From assembly GCA_900554585.1 (NCBI GenBank), contig USHS01000102.1, forward strand, positions 1 to 5,670: 5,670 nt of DNA, written 5' to 3'. This DNA comes from an uncultured Collinsella sp. (lineage in GTDB: Bacteria; Actinomycetota; Coriobacteriia; Coriobacteriales; Coriobacteriaceae). Made by a program: the position numbers and the translations under genes. Below the pieces are notes generated by a model that saw nothing but the letters and a program-made list of their open reading frames with translations, ran no database searches and was not told the origin of the DNA. This document shows positions 1-5,474 of this stretch, one piece after another. Positions within the stretch are counted from its first letter, which is position 1, and each line of letters opens with the position of its first letter.

Positions 1-2471
1 ACACGGCCCTTCAGCGAACGCAGACGCTCGCTCGTCTGAGCCAGGCGGACCTTGGCATCGGCGAGCTTGCCGGCTGCCTCTGAATCGTCACGACGCACGC
101 GATCGAGCTCGTCGTTGGCTTCGGCAATCTGGAGACCCAGGTCGCTTGCCTGCGCGCGGGCCTCGTCACGCGAACGGGTGAGCTCGTCAACGCGCGGGCG
201 CGCAGCGCGAACGGCCTCGGCGGCCTGCTCGCGGCGCTTGGAGATGCGCACGCGCTCGACCTCGGCGTTGTTGGCGCTTTGCTCCAGGCGGCCGATCTCG
301 GAAAGCAGCGAGCGGCGCTCGCCCTCAAGACGGGCGATCTCGCCGGCGGCATCGCCCTCGGCGGCACGCGCCTCCTCGACGGCCGCATTGGCCTCGACGA
401 CCTGATCCGACACATGCTCAAACACAGCAGCCAAATCGGGCTCAAGGCCCTCCAGCTCGCGAATGCGACGCTTGCGCTCCAGAGCACCCGAAGCCTCGCC
501 GGCATCGAGTCCCACGCGCACCAGGCCGCCACAGCTCACGCGGGCGCCATCGGGCGTCACATAGGTCACACCGTCAACGACTGGTGCCGCCAGCGCGGCA
601 GCCAAGTCATCGACCACGTAGTAGCCGCCGAGCAGGGCCTCGACAACCGGGCCATACCCGGAACGCACGGACAGACGGTCGACCAAACGAGAACCGGCAG
701 CGCCCTTGGCAGCAGCAGAGCCGCTCACGCCGCGACCCACCAGCAGCGCCTCGCCCGAGGCCTTCTTTTGGTCCAGAGCCGCACGACCGGCGCGCTCAAG
801 CGTAGCGGCGTCATCAAACAGCAAGGCATCGATATCGCCAGCAAGCAGCTGCTCAACCAGGCCCTCGAGCTCACGAGGAGCCTCGAGCACGTCGCCCAGA
901 CGACCCGAGACATCATCGCCCATCGCGCCCATCAGACGGCTCACCAGCGGCGAGCTGTCGGCCATGCGGGCATCGAGCTTCTTTTGGCTGGCAAGCTCCG
1001 AGCGCACCTCGGAAAGTTTGTTGCGCGCCTCACTCTCACGATTACGCAAGTCCTTCAACGCCGCACGGGCGACCTCGGTGGCCTCGCGAGCATCAATCTG
1101 GGCCTGGCGAGCCCGATCGAGCGCACCGTCAAGTTCCTCAGCGCGGTCGCGACGGCTCTCGAGCGAGGCCGTGACCTCCTCGAGCTGCTCGTCGATCTGC
1201 TCCAGGCGCGAGGCGTACATGTTGTCCTCGACCTCGGCGTTGCTCAGCGAGTCCTTCACCTTGGCGAGCTCGAGCGCGGCGTTATCGGCCACACGCTGCA
1301 CATCGCGCTGCTCGCGCGTGAGCTGCGAAATCTGATTGTCGAGCGCCACGCGACGCTCGTGGAGCTGGGCGGCGGCAGGACCGGCGGCGTCAACGTCGTC
1401 CTGGGCCTGCATGTGCGCACCGGTCACTTCCTCAAGCTGGGCACGCGCATCCTCGAGCTCCTCAACCACGCGACGACGCTGATGCTCGGAGCTCGAGATC
1501 TGGCCGCGCATGTCGGACAGGCGCGACACCATGTTGTGCCCCTTTTCCTCGAGTAGGCGCATGTCGGAGTTGATGCGGCCGACCACGTCTTGCATATGAC
1601 GGCGCTGCTCGCCCAGATCACCCACAAACAGGCCCTTTTCCTCGAGCATGACCTGGAGCTTCTCGAGCTCGCGCTCCTTTTCGCCCAAGCGGTATTGCGC
1701 AAGCTCAAGCTCGGCAGCGCCCTCCTTGGAGCGGCTCTCCAGGTCGTTCCACTGCGACTGCAGCGAACGAAGCTCGTCGACGGCCAGCATCTGCGTAAGC
1801 TCGTTCGCACGCGAGGACAGCTCTTTGTACTTGCGCGCGCGATCGACCTGACGCTCCAGCGGCCGCAGCTGGCGGGCGATCTCCTTATTGATGTCGCGGG
1901 CACGGGTCAGGTGCTCGTCCATCGATTTAATCTTTTTGAGCGCACGCTCCTTGCGGCGCTTGTGCTTGGAGATGCCGGCAGCCTCCTCAATAAGGGCGCG
2001 GCGCTCCTCGGGGCGGCTCTGCAAAATGGCATCGAGCTTGCCCTGGCTGATGATGGAATGCGTATCCTTGCCCAGGCCCGAATCGTGCAGGATGTCCTGA
2101 ATGTCCATCAGGCGGCACGGGCTCGAGTTGATGAGGTACTCGCTTTCGCCCGAGCGGTACATGCGACGGGTAATGGCGACCTCGTCAAAGTCGACGGGCA
2201 GCAAATGGTCCGAGTTATCGAGCACCAGCGTGACCTCGGCGACACCCACCGGCTTGCGCGCCGACGAGCCCGAGAAGATGACATCCTCCATGGCCTGGCC
2301 GCGCAGCTGCTTGGCACTCTGCTCGCCCAGGACCCACAGAATCGAGTCGGAGATGTTCGATTTTCCCGAGCCGTTGGGACCGACGATGACGGTCAGGCCC
2401 GGCTCAAATGACATATGGGCGCGGTCGGCAAACGACTTGAACCCTTTGAGCGTGAGGGACTTGAGATACAC
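1..2471 (-). CDS. smc: Chromosome partition protein SMC, N-terminal 823 residues (partial, runs off the left edge)
   Basis: SMC is the ATPase of the bacterial condensin SMC-ScpA-ScpB, which organises and helps segregate the chromosome. I translated the frame through the window and found no stop. The start is GTG at 2471, giving MYLKSLTLKGFKSFADR, the usual SMC N-terminus; GAGG lies 4 nt upstream and the rnc stop is 10 nt away. The head domain shows Walker A GPNGSGKS (residues 31-38), the stretch GEQSAKQLRG and the Q-loop ISQG (Gln143), then EEAAGISKHKRRK. A long charged heptad-rich coil follows (about 165-500), then the hinge (about 505-654, ending CGGLVRVG), then the start of the returning coil. 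A full SMC is about 1,180 residues, so about 360 are missing, including the signature motif and Walker B. The hinge is divergent and contains an Ala/Gly/Ser-rich stretch at 583-594. The family call is very secure. Confidence 0.98.
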   Translation of the reverse strand, partial: MYLKSLTLKGFKSFADRAHMSFEPGLTVIVGPNGSGKSNISDSILWVLGEQSAKQLRGQAMEDVIFSGSSARKPVGVAEVTLVLDNSDHLLPVDFDEVAITRRMYRSGESEYLINSSPCRLMDIQDILHDSGLGKDTHSIISQGKLDAILQSRPEERRALIEEAAGISKHKRRKERALKKIKSMDEHLTRARDINKEIARQLRPLERQVDRARKYKELSSRANELTQMLAVDELRSLQSQWNDLESRSKEGAAELELAQYRLGEKERELEKLQVMLEEKGLFVGDLGEQRRHMQDVVGRINSDMRLLEEKGHNMVSRLSDMRGQISSSEHQRRRVVEELEDARAQLEEVTGAHMQAQDDVDAAGPAAAQLHERRVALDNQISQLTREQRDVQRVADNAALELAKVKDSLSNAEVEDNMYASRLEQIDEQLEEVTASLESRRDRAEELDGALDRARQAQIDAREATEVARAALKDLRNRESEARNKLSEVRSELASQKKLDARMADSSPLVSRLMGAMGDDVSGRLGDVLEAPRELEGLVEQLLAGDIDALLFDDAATLERAGRAALDQKKASGEALLVGRGVSGSAAAKGAAGSRLVDRLSVRSGYGPVVEALLGGYYVVDDLAAALAAPVVDGVTYVTPDGARVSCGGLVRVGLDAGEASGALERKRRIRELEGLEPDLAAVFEHVSDQVVEANAAVEEARAAEGDAAGEIARLEGERRSLLSEIGRLEQSANNAEVERVRISKRREQAAEAVRAARPRVDELTRSRDEARAQASDLGLQIAEANDELDRVRRDDSEAAGKLADAKVRLAQTSERLRSLKGR

Positions 2472-2481
2472 GGTTCCTCGC

Positions 2482-3207
2482 TTAAACAGGCTTCTTGTTA
2501 AGAATCACGCCGTTGGTGGTGTAGCCCATGCGGTCGAGCGCCTCGAGTGCAGCGGCCCCCTCGGCCTCCTTCTTGGAGGAACCGGTGCCGCGGCCCTGGC
2601 GAATACCGTCGATGAGCACCACAGCGGTAAAGGTAGGCGCATGTGCGGGGCCCTCGGAGCCGACCAGCTTATACGCGGGAGGCTCGTGGCCGTCTGCCTG
2701 CACGCACTCCTGCAAGAACGACTTGGGGTTCGCGGGGTGCTCGGCACGCTCGGTGGCCAGATGCGGCTTAAGCGTACGGTGGATGAACTCCGCCGCCGCA
2801 TCCCAACCGGCATCCAGATACAACGCGCCCACGAGCGACTCGTAAACGTTCTCAAGCGCCGAGTGTAGGCCGCGCGCGCCGGTACCGGTCTCGGAGGCGC
2901 CAAAGATGATGATGTCATCGATACCCAGCTCGTGCGACACCTCGGACAGCGTGGCGCCCGAGACAAGGGACACCTTCAGGCGTGTGAGCTTGCCCTCGTC
3001 AAACTCGGGATAGGACTCAAAGAGCGAACGGGCCACCACGGCGCCCAAAATGGAATCGCCCAAAAATTCAAGGCGCTCATAGCTGGCAGAGACCGGCAGG
3101 CCCTCGACGGCCGAGGGATGCGTGAGCGCCGCGCGCAGCAGCACCTTGTTATTGAACTCATGGCCCAGAATCTCCTGGGCGCGCGTGAGTCGTTCAGACA
3201 AAGCCAA
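2482..3207 (-). CDS. rnc: Ribonuclease III
   Basis: RNase III cleaves double-stranded RNA, maturing rRNA precursors and processing some mRNAs, as a homodimer in the cytoplasm. The 241 residues match the usual bacterial length. The N-terminal nuclease domain carries the signature ERLEFLGDS (44-52), with catalytic Glu44, Glu47 and Asp51, and the second acidic segment ENVYESLVGALYLD (119-132) with Glu123. The C-terminal double-stranded RNA binding domain covers about 160-228 and ends in the typical GSSKKEAEGAAA (209-220). The start is TTG at 3207. It must lie here because the acpP stop is in the same frame one codon upstream, and AAGGAGG sits 8 nt before it. The gene lies between acpP and smc, and probably shares their transcript. 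One oddity is Asn120, where most RNase III proteins have the Asp metal ligand (Asp114 in E. coli). Confidence 0.97.
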   Translation of the reverse strand: MALSERLTRAQEILGHEFNNKVLLRAALTHPSAVEGLPVSASYERLEFLGDSILGAVVARSLFESYPEFDEGKLTRLKVSLVSGATLSEVSHELGIDDIIIFGASETGTGARGLHSALENVYESLVGALYLDAGWDAAAEFIHRTLKPHLATERAEHPANPKSFLQECVQADGHEPPAYKLVGSEGPAHAPTFTAVVLIDGIRQGRGTGSSKKEAEGAAALEALDRMGYTTNGVILNKKPV

Positions 3208-3210
3208 GAC

Positions 3211-3453
3211 TTAGGCCTCCTTGGCGTTTTCGATCGCGTCGACGGCGTCGGCGACAGAGTTGAGCGACAGCAGGGTCTCGTCATCGATTTCGAGGTCGAA
3301 CTCGTCCTCGATGGCCGTCACCAACTGCAGACGCTCGAGCGAATCGGCATCGAGATCGTCAAAAGTGGTCTCGTCGCTAATGTCGGCGACATCGACGCCC
3401 AGCACGTCAGCGGCAATTTCGGCGATCTTATCGAAGATTTCGGAGCGGTCCAT
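3211..3453 (-). CDS. acpP: Acyl carrier protein
   Basis: ACP is the small acidic cytoplasmic protein that carries growing acyl chains as thioesters on 4'-phosphopantetheine during type II fatty-acid synthesis. It also supplies acyl-ACP to PlsX, which is encoded just upstream. The 80-residue product has the normal length. It shows the modification motif DADSLERLQLV with the prosthetic-group serine at Ser38, and the following helix AIEDEFDLEI typical of FAS-type ACPs. The common DSLDxVEL is DSLERLQL here, a modest variation in the helix that partner enzymes recognise. The start is ATG at 3453, with an AGAGGAA ribosome site about 5 nt upstream. The stop is TAA at 3213-3211, followed by a single codon and then rnc. 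The gap to plsX is 114 bp, so acpP may have its own promoter. Confidence 0.97.
   Translation of the reverse strand: MDRSEIFDKIAEIAADVLGVDVADISDETTFDDLDADSLERLQLVTAIEDEFDLEIDDETLLSLNSVADAVDAIENAKEA
3216..3222 (-). promoter_or_regulatory. Shine-Dalgarno site of rnc, inside the acpP coding end
   Basis: On the minus strand this reads AAGGAGG, a near-perfect anti-16S match, 8 nt before the TTG start of rnc. It lies within the last sense codons of acpP (Lys-Glu-Ala). A ribosome finishing acpP therefore covers the rnc start region, which suggests translational coupling. The site supports choosing TTG at 3207 over the second TTG two codons later, which would have a 14-nt spacing. Confidence 0.85.
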
Positions 3454-3495
3454 AGCGCTTCCTCTCGTATGTCATGGAACACAACACAACACGGC

Positions 3496-3527
3496 AATCG
3501 GAGCCGCGTTGCAATACGGCTCCGATT
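3496..3527. repeat. Perfect 11-bp inverted repeat between plsX and acpP
   Basis: The arms AATCGGAGCCG (3496-3506) and CGGCTCCGATT (3517-3527) are exact reverse complements separated by 10 nt. In RNA they would form a stable hairpin on either strand. On the minus strand the hairpin is followed by TGCCGTGTTGTGTTGTGTT, which is T-rich but interrupted by G, so it is at best a weak terminator for plsX. The arm centres are 21 bp apart, about two helical turns, and the repeat overlaps a possible acpP -10 box. An operator for a dimeric regulator is therefore an equal alternative. The repeat is plain in the sequence; its function is not settled. Confidence 0.75.
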
Positions 3528-3530
3528 CTA
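3525..3530 (-). promoter_or_regulatory. Possible -10 box for acpP
   Basis: The minus strand reads TAGAAT, five of six bases of the sigma-70 type TATAAT, about 70 nt before the acpP start. No convincing -35 hexamer lies 16-18 nt upstream. The box overlaps one arm of the inverted repeat at 3496-3527, as an operator-controlled promoter would. This is weak evidence. Confidence 0.25.
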
Positions 3531-3567
3531 CCCCACACGGTACAGGTTGAGCCACGTAACGGGGCTC

Positions 3568-4587
3568 TTACAAAACGATACCGTCCATGGAATTGGCAAC
3601 GTCCTGGACAAGCCCGGCACGTACGGCCTGGGCCGCGGCAAGCGTACCGTTCTTGACGGCCTCGACCGACGTGGCACCGTGGCCGATCAACACGACACCG
3701 CGCAGGCCCAGCAGGATCGCGCCGCCCTTGGCGTCGCCCGAAAGTTTGGCTTTGATCTCGCGCATCTGCTTTTTGATGAGCAGTGCGGCGATCTTGGTGC
3801 CGAGCGAGGACATTAAGGCACCCTTGAGCTCCTGCAACAAAAACTTGGCAGCGCCTTCGGTGGCCTTGAGCGCGATGTTGCCCGACATGCCATCGGCGAC
3901 AACGACGTCAAAATTACCCGACGTAAGATCGGTGCCCTCGCAGTTGCCCACAAAGCCGGGAACCGCGGCCTTCATGGCCGGGAAGCACGACTTGGTAAAG
4001 TTGGAGCCCTTCTCGTCCTCGGTGCCATTGGCAAGCAGACCCACGCGAGGATGCTCAATGCCCAAAACCACACGGGCATAGGCAGAGCCCATCTGGGCGA
4101 AGCGCACCATATCGTCCACCGTGACATCGGGATTGGCGCCCATATCGCACAGCACCGTCAGGCCGCCGGCGCGATTAGGCAGTGCGTTGGTCAGGCACGG
4201 ACGGACCGGCTGCTTCTTGCCCTCTGCCAAATACCTAAACGGCGTGACGTAGGCCGTGGCGGCAGCGGTCATGGCACCGGTCGAGCCGGCCGAGAAAAAC
4301 GCGTCCGCATTGCCCTTCTTAATGGCACGGCGTGCAAGCACGATCGAGGACTTGCGCTTAGTCATCACGGCACGGATGGGATCGTCCTCCATGCTGATGA
4401 CGTCGGGGGCCTCCAAGGCCTCCACGCGGGCATGCGCTGCGGCAAAGGGGTTGACGATTTCGGCGGGACCGACGGCCAGGACCTCGATCTCGGGATCTGC
4501 CGCAAGCGCAGCCTCGATACCATCGAGAACGACCTGGGGCTTCTCGTCTCCGCCCACAACGTCTACACAAACGCGAACGTTACTCAT
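3568..4587 (-). CDS. plsX: Phosphate acyltransferase PlsX (acyl-ACP:phosphate acyltransferase)
   Basis: PlsX converts acyl-ACP and phosphate to acyl-phosphate, the donor that PlsY uses to start phospholipid synthesis. It is a soluble enzyme that associates with the membrane surface. The 339-residue length is normal. Family landmarks in order are VDVVGGDEKP (8-17), FFSAGSTGA (97-105), CDMGAN (147-152), VGLLANGTEDEKG (182-194), GNCEGTDL (214-221), DGMSGNIALK (from 232) and GHG (301-303). Several differ from the commonest forms: DAMGGD is DVVGGD, SAGNTGA is SAGSTGA and DGF is DGM. The start is ATG at 4587, with AAGGAG 8 nt upstream. Another ATG five bases earlier reads ATG-AAA-TGA and would stop at once. 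The gene follows rpmF, as in many bacteria, but a probable terminator stands between them. The acpP gene downstream encodes the carrier of its substrate. Confidence 0.98.
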   Translation of the reverse strand: MSNVRVCVDVVGGDEKPQVVLDGIEAALAADPEIEVLAVGPAEIVNPFAAAHARVEALEAPDVISMEDDPIRAVMTKRKSSIVLARRAIKKGNADAFFSAGSTGAMTAAATAYVTPFRYLAEGKKQPVRPCLTNALPNRAGGLTVLCDMGANPDVTVDDMVRFAQMGSAYARVVLGIEHPRVGLLANGTEDEKGSNFTKSCFPAMKAAVPGFVGNCEGTDLTSGNFDVVVADGMSGNIALKATEGAAKFLLQELKGALMSSLGTKIAALLIKKQMREIKAKLSGDAKGGAILLGLRGVVLIGHGATSVEAVKNGTLAAAQAVRAGLVQDVANSMDGIVL

Positions 4588-4595
4588 TTCATATG

Positions 4596-4601
4596 CTCCT
4601 T
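4596..4601 (-). promoter_or_regulatory. Shine-Dalgarno site of plsX
   Basis: The minus strand reads AAGGAG, 8 nt before the ATG at 4587 and only 3 nt before the decoy ATG at 4592, so it favours the inner start. It begins 4 nt after the T-run of the terminator-like hairpin at 4606-4635. Formation of that hairpin and ribosome loading could therefore affect each other. Confidence 0.8.
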
Positions 4602-4605
4602 ATAC

Positions 4606-4635
4606 AAAAATGGCCGACTCATTGAGCCGGCCATT
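4606..4635 (-). terminator. Rho-independent terminator or attenuator between rpmF and plsX
   Basis: As minus-strand RNA, 4635-4609 folds as AAUGGCCGGCUC, loop AAU, GAGUCGGCCAUU: twelve pairs including one G-U, around a three-base loop. The T-run covers 4610-4606 (TTTTT), directly after the stem. This is the standard intrinsic terminator form pointing in the direction of transcription. Read on the plus strand there is no matching T-run. Its place is odd: it ends the rpmF unit but lies in the immediate leader of plsX, 18 nt before its start. It may partly terminate rpmF transcripts or act as a regulated attenuator for plsX-acpP-rnc-smc. The structure is seen in the sequence; the efficiency and regulation are inferred. 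Confidence 0.75.
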
Positions 4636-4638
4636 ATG

Positions 4639-4652
4639 GTTCCAGTTGGAAC
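4639..4652. repeat. Short palindrome in the plsX leader
   Basis: GTTCCAGTTGGAAC is an inverted repeat with 6-bp arms and a 2-bp centre. It sits between a possible -10 box (4667-4672) and the terminator-like hairpin (4606-4635), where a repressor site would be expected. As RNA it would form only a small hairpin, of 5 bp with a 4-base loop. It does not look like the FapR operator known from Bacillus lipid genes. The function is unknown. Confidence 0.4.
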
Positions 4653-4666
4653 GGCATCGCATCCAG

Positions 4667-4672
4667 AGTATA
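4667..4672 (-). promoter_or_regulatory. Possible -10 box for plsX
   Basis: The minus strand reads TATACT, five of six bases of TATAAT, just after the rpmF stop codon. A transcript from here would start near 4660 and carry the palindrome and the terminator-like hairpin in its leader. No good -35 hexamer is visible at the expected distance, within the last rpmF codons. It is a candidate only. Confidence 0.3.
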
Positions 4673-4675
4673 CAG

Positions 4676-4855
4676 TTACTCGGTAACGATAACCTCGCGG
4701 TCCTTGTAGAAACCGCAGCTGGGGCACACGTGGTGCGGAAGCTTAACAGCGCCGCAACGGGGGCACGTGGACTGAGCCGCAGCCGAGATCTTCATGTTGG
4801 CGGAACGACGGGTATGGGTGCGGATACGACCCTGCTTTTGTTTAGGTACGGGCAT
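4676..4855 (-). CDS. rpmF: 50S ribosomal protein L32 (bL32), zinc-ribbon form
   Basis: L32 is a small structural protein of the large ribosomal subunit. The product is 59 residues long and starts MPVPKQKQGRIRTHTRRSAN, the basic N-terminus typical of L32 (usually MAVPK). Its zinc ribbon has two Cys pairs, CPRC (31-34) and CPSC (44-47). All four cysteines are present, so this is the zinc-binding form rather than the Cys-less form some bacteria use under zinc limitation. The start is ATG at 4855 with AAGGAAGG 5 nt upstream; the stop is TAA at 4678-4676. DUF177 lies 64 bp upstream and plsX 88 bp downstream, the common yceD-rpmF-plsX order. A terminator-like hairpin follows the gene. Confidence 0.95.
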   Translation of the reverse strand: MPVPKQKQGRIRTHTRRSANMKISAAAQSTCPRCGAVKLPHHVCPSCGFYKDREVIVTE

Positions 4856-4919
4856 AGTGACCTTCCTTATGAACTATCCAGTGTGGCGATTACGCGCAAG
4901 TAGCGATACTACCACAGTT

Positions 4920-5474
4920 TTACTCGTCAAGCTTGAGATTCTTCAATGCTGCAAATGGATTTTCCGTGGCAGCGGCCCATTCGGCCTCCGCCTTGGCGGC
5001 GCAATCGCATTGCTCGACGTTGAGATTGATGCCGCAGGTGGGGCACAGGCCGCGGCAATCGGGCTTGCACAGGACAACGAACGGCGTGTCCATGACGACC
5101 GCGTCGTTGATGGGCTCGCCCAGATCGACGATGCGATCCTCGCCCAGCAACTCGTAGCCGTCTTCATAGGCCTCGGGGTCCTCGGGCTCCTCAAAGAGGT
5201 AGAACTCCTCGATCTCGCCTGCGATATCAAACGAAGCGGGCCCTAGGCAGCGATCGCACTCGCCGGTGGCGTGAGCGCGGACCATGCCCGAGAGCAGAAC
5301 GCCGGTACCGGCGTTGGTAAAGACCACGTCGTAGGCAATGCCGTCCTGCAGCTGGTACTCCTTCTCGCCCACCGTGTAGGTGGCGACATCAACCTTGCCG
5401 GTCAGCGGATAAGAGTCTCCGGGAAACTCGAGCTGCTCGGAAAGATCGACGGTTACGCTCGGGAACTCAGCCAT
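4920..5474 (-). CDS. DUF177 / YceD family protein (large ribosomal RNA accumulation protein)
   Basis: The 184-residue protein belongs to the DUF177/YceD family. Members are linked to 23S rRNA accumulation in bacteria and plants and are usually encoded next to rpmF, as here; the molecular activity is not well defined. Family marks are the early acidic strand VTVDLSEQLEFPG (7-19), the pair CDRC (73-76), and the C-terminal cysteine block CKPDC-RGLCPTCG-INLN (136-152) followed by CDC (156-158). The end, NPFAALKNLKLDE, corresponds to the family's usual DPRF-type tail. The eight cysteines suggest metal binding, which is an inference. I chose ATG at 5474 because it overlaps the upstream stop (TAATG), indicating coupled reinitiation. 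A GTG two codons earlier (5480) is possible and adds only two residues. No clear ribosome site precedes either start. Confidence 0.93.
   Translation of the reverse strand: MAEFPSVTVDLSEQLEFPGDSYPLTGKVDVATYTVGEKEYQLQDGIAYDVVFTNAGTGVLLSGMVRAHATGECDRCLGPASFDIAGEIEEFYLFEEPEDPEAYEDGYELLGEDRIVDLGEPINDAVVMDTPFVVLCKPDCRGLCPTCGINLNVEQCDCAAKAEAEWAAATENPFAALKNLKLDE

Noticed and set aside
279..1556. Open frame of 425 codons on the plus strand, opposite smc
   Set aside because: It lies wholly within the verified smc coding sequence, has no recognisable domain, and its composition is what the reverse of a GC-rich coiled-coil gene produces.
1540..1646. Exact 14-bp repeat CCCTTTTCCTCGAG at 1540-1553 and 1633-1646
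   Set aside because: Both copies encode LEEKG in the SMC coiled coil, 31 residues apart. Repeated charged segments are normal in such coils and this is not a separate element.
1590..2868. Two further plus-strand open frames of 273 and 255 codons opposite smc and rnc
   Set aside because: They are antisense to well-supported SMC and RNase III domains, and no family resemblance is visible in their translations.
2932..3816. Plus-strand open frame of 294 codons across rnc, acpP and plsX
   Set aside because: It spans three genuine minus-strand genes and the gaps between them, which marks it as a chance frame.
4051..4903. Plus-strand open frames crossing plsX, the terminator and rpmF
   Set aside because: They cover the plsX start, the rpmF gene and its ribosome site on the opposite strand, and show no protein-family signal.
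4856..4919. Possible rpmF promoter and leader structure (TGTGG pairing with CCACA around a small GTAG/CTAC stem)
   Set aside because: The pairings are short with large loops, and the best promoter boxes would place the start on the ribosome site, so I could not support either.
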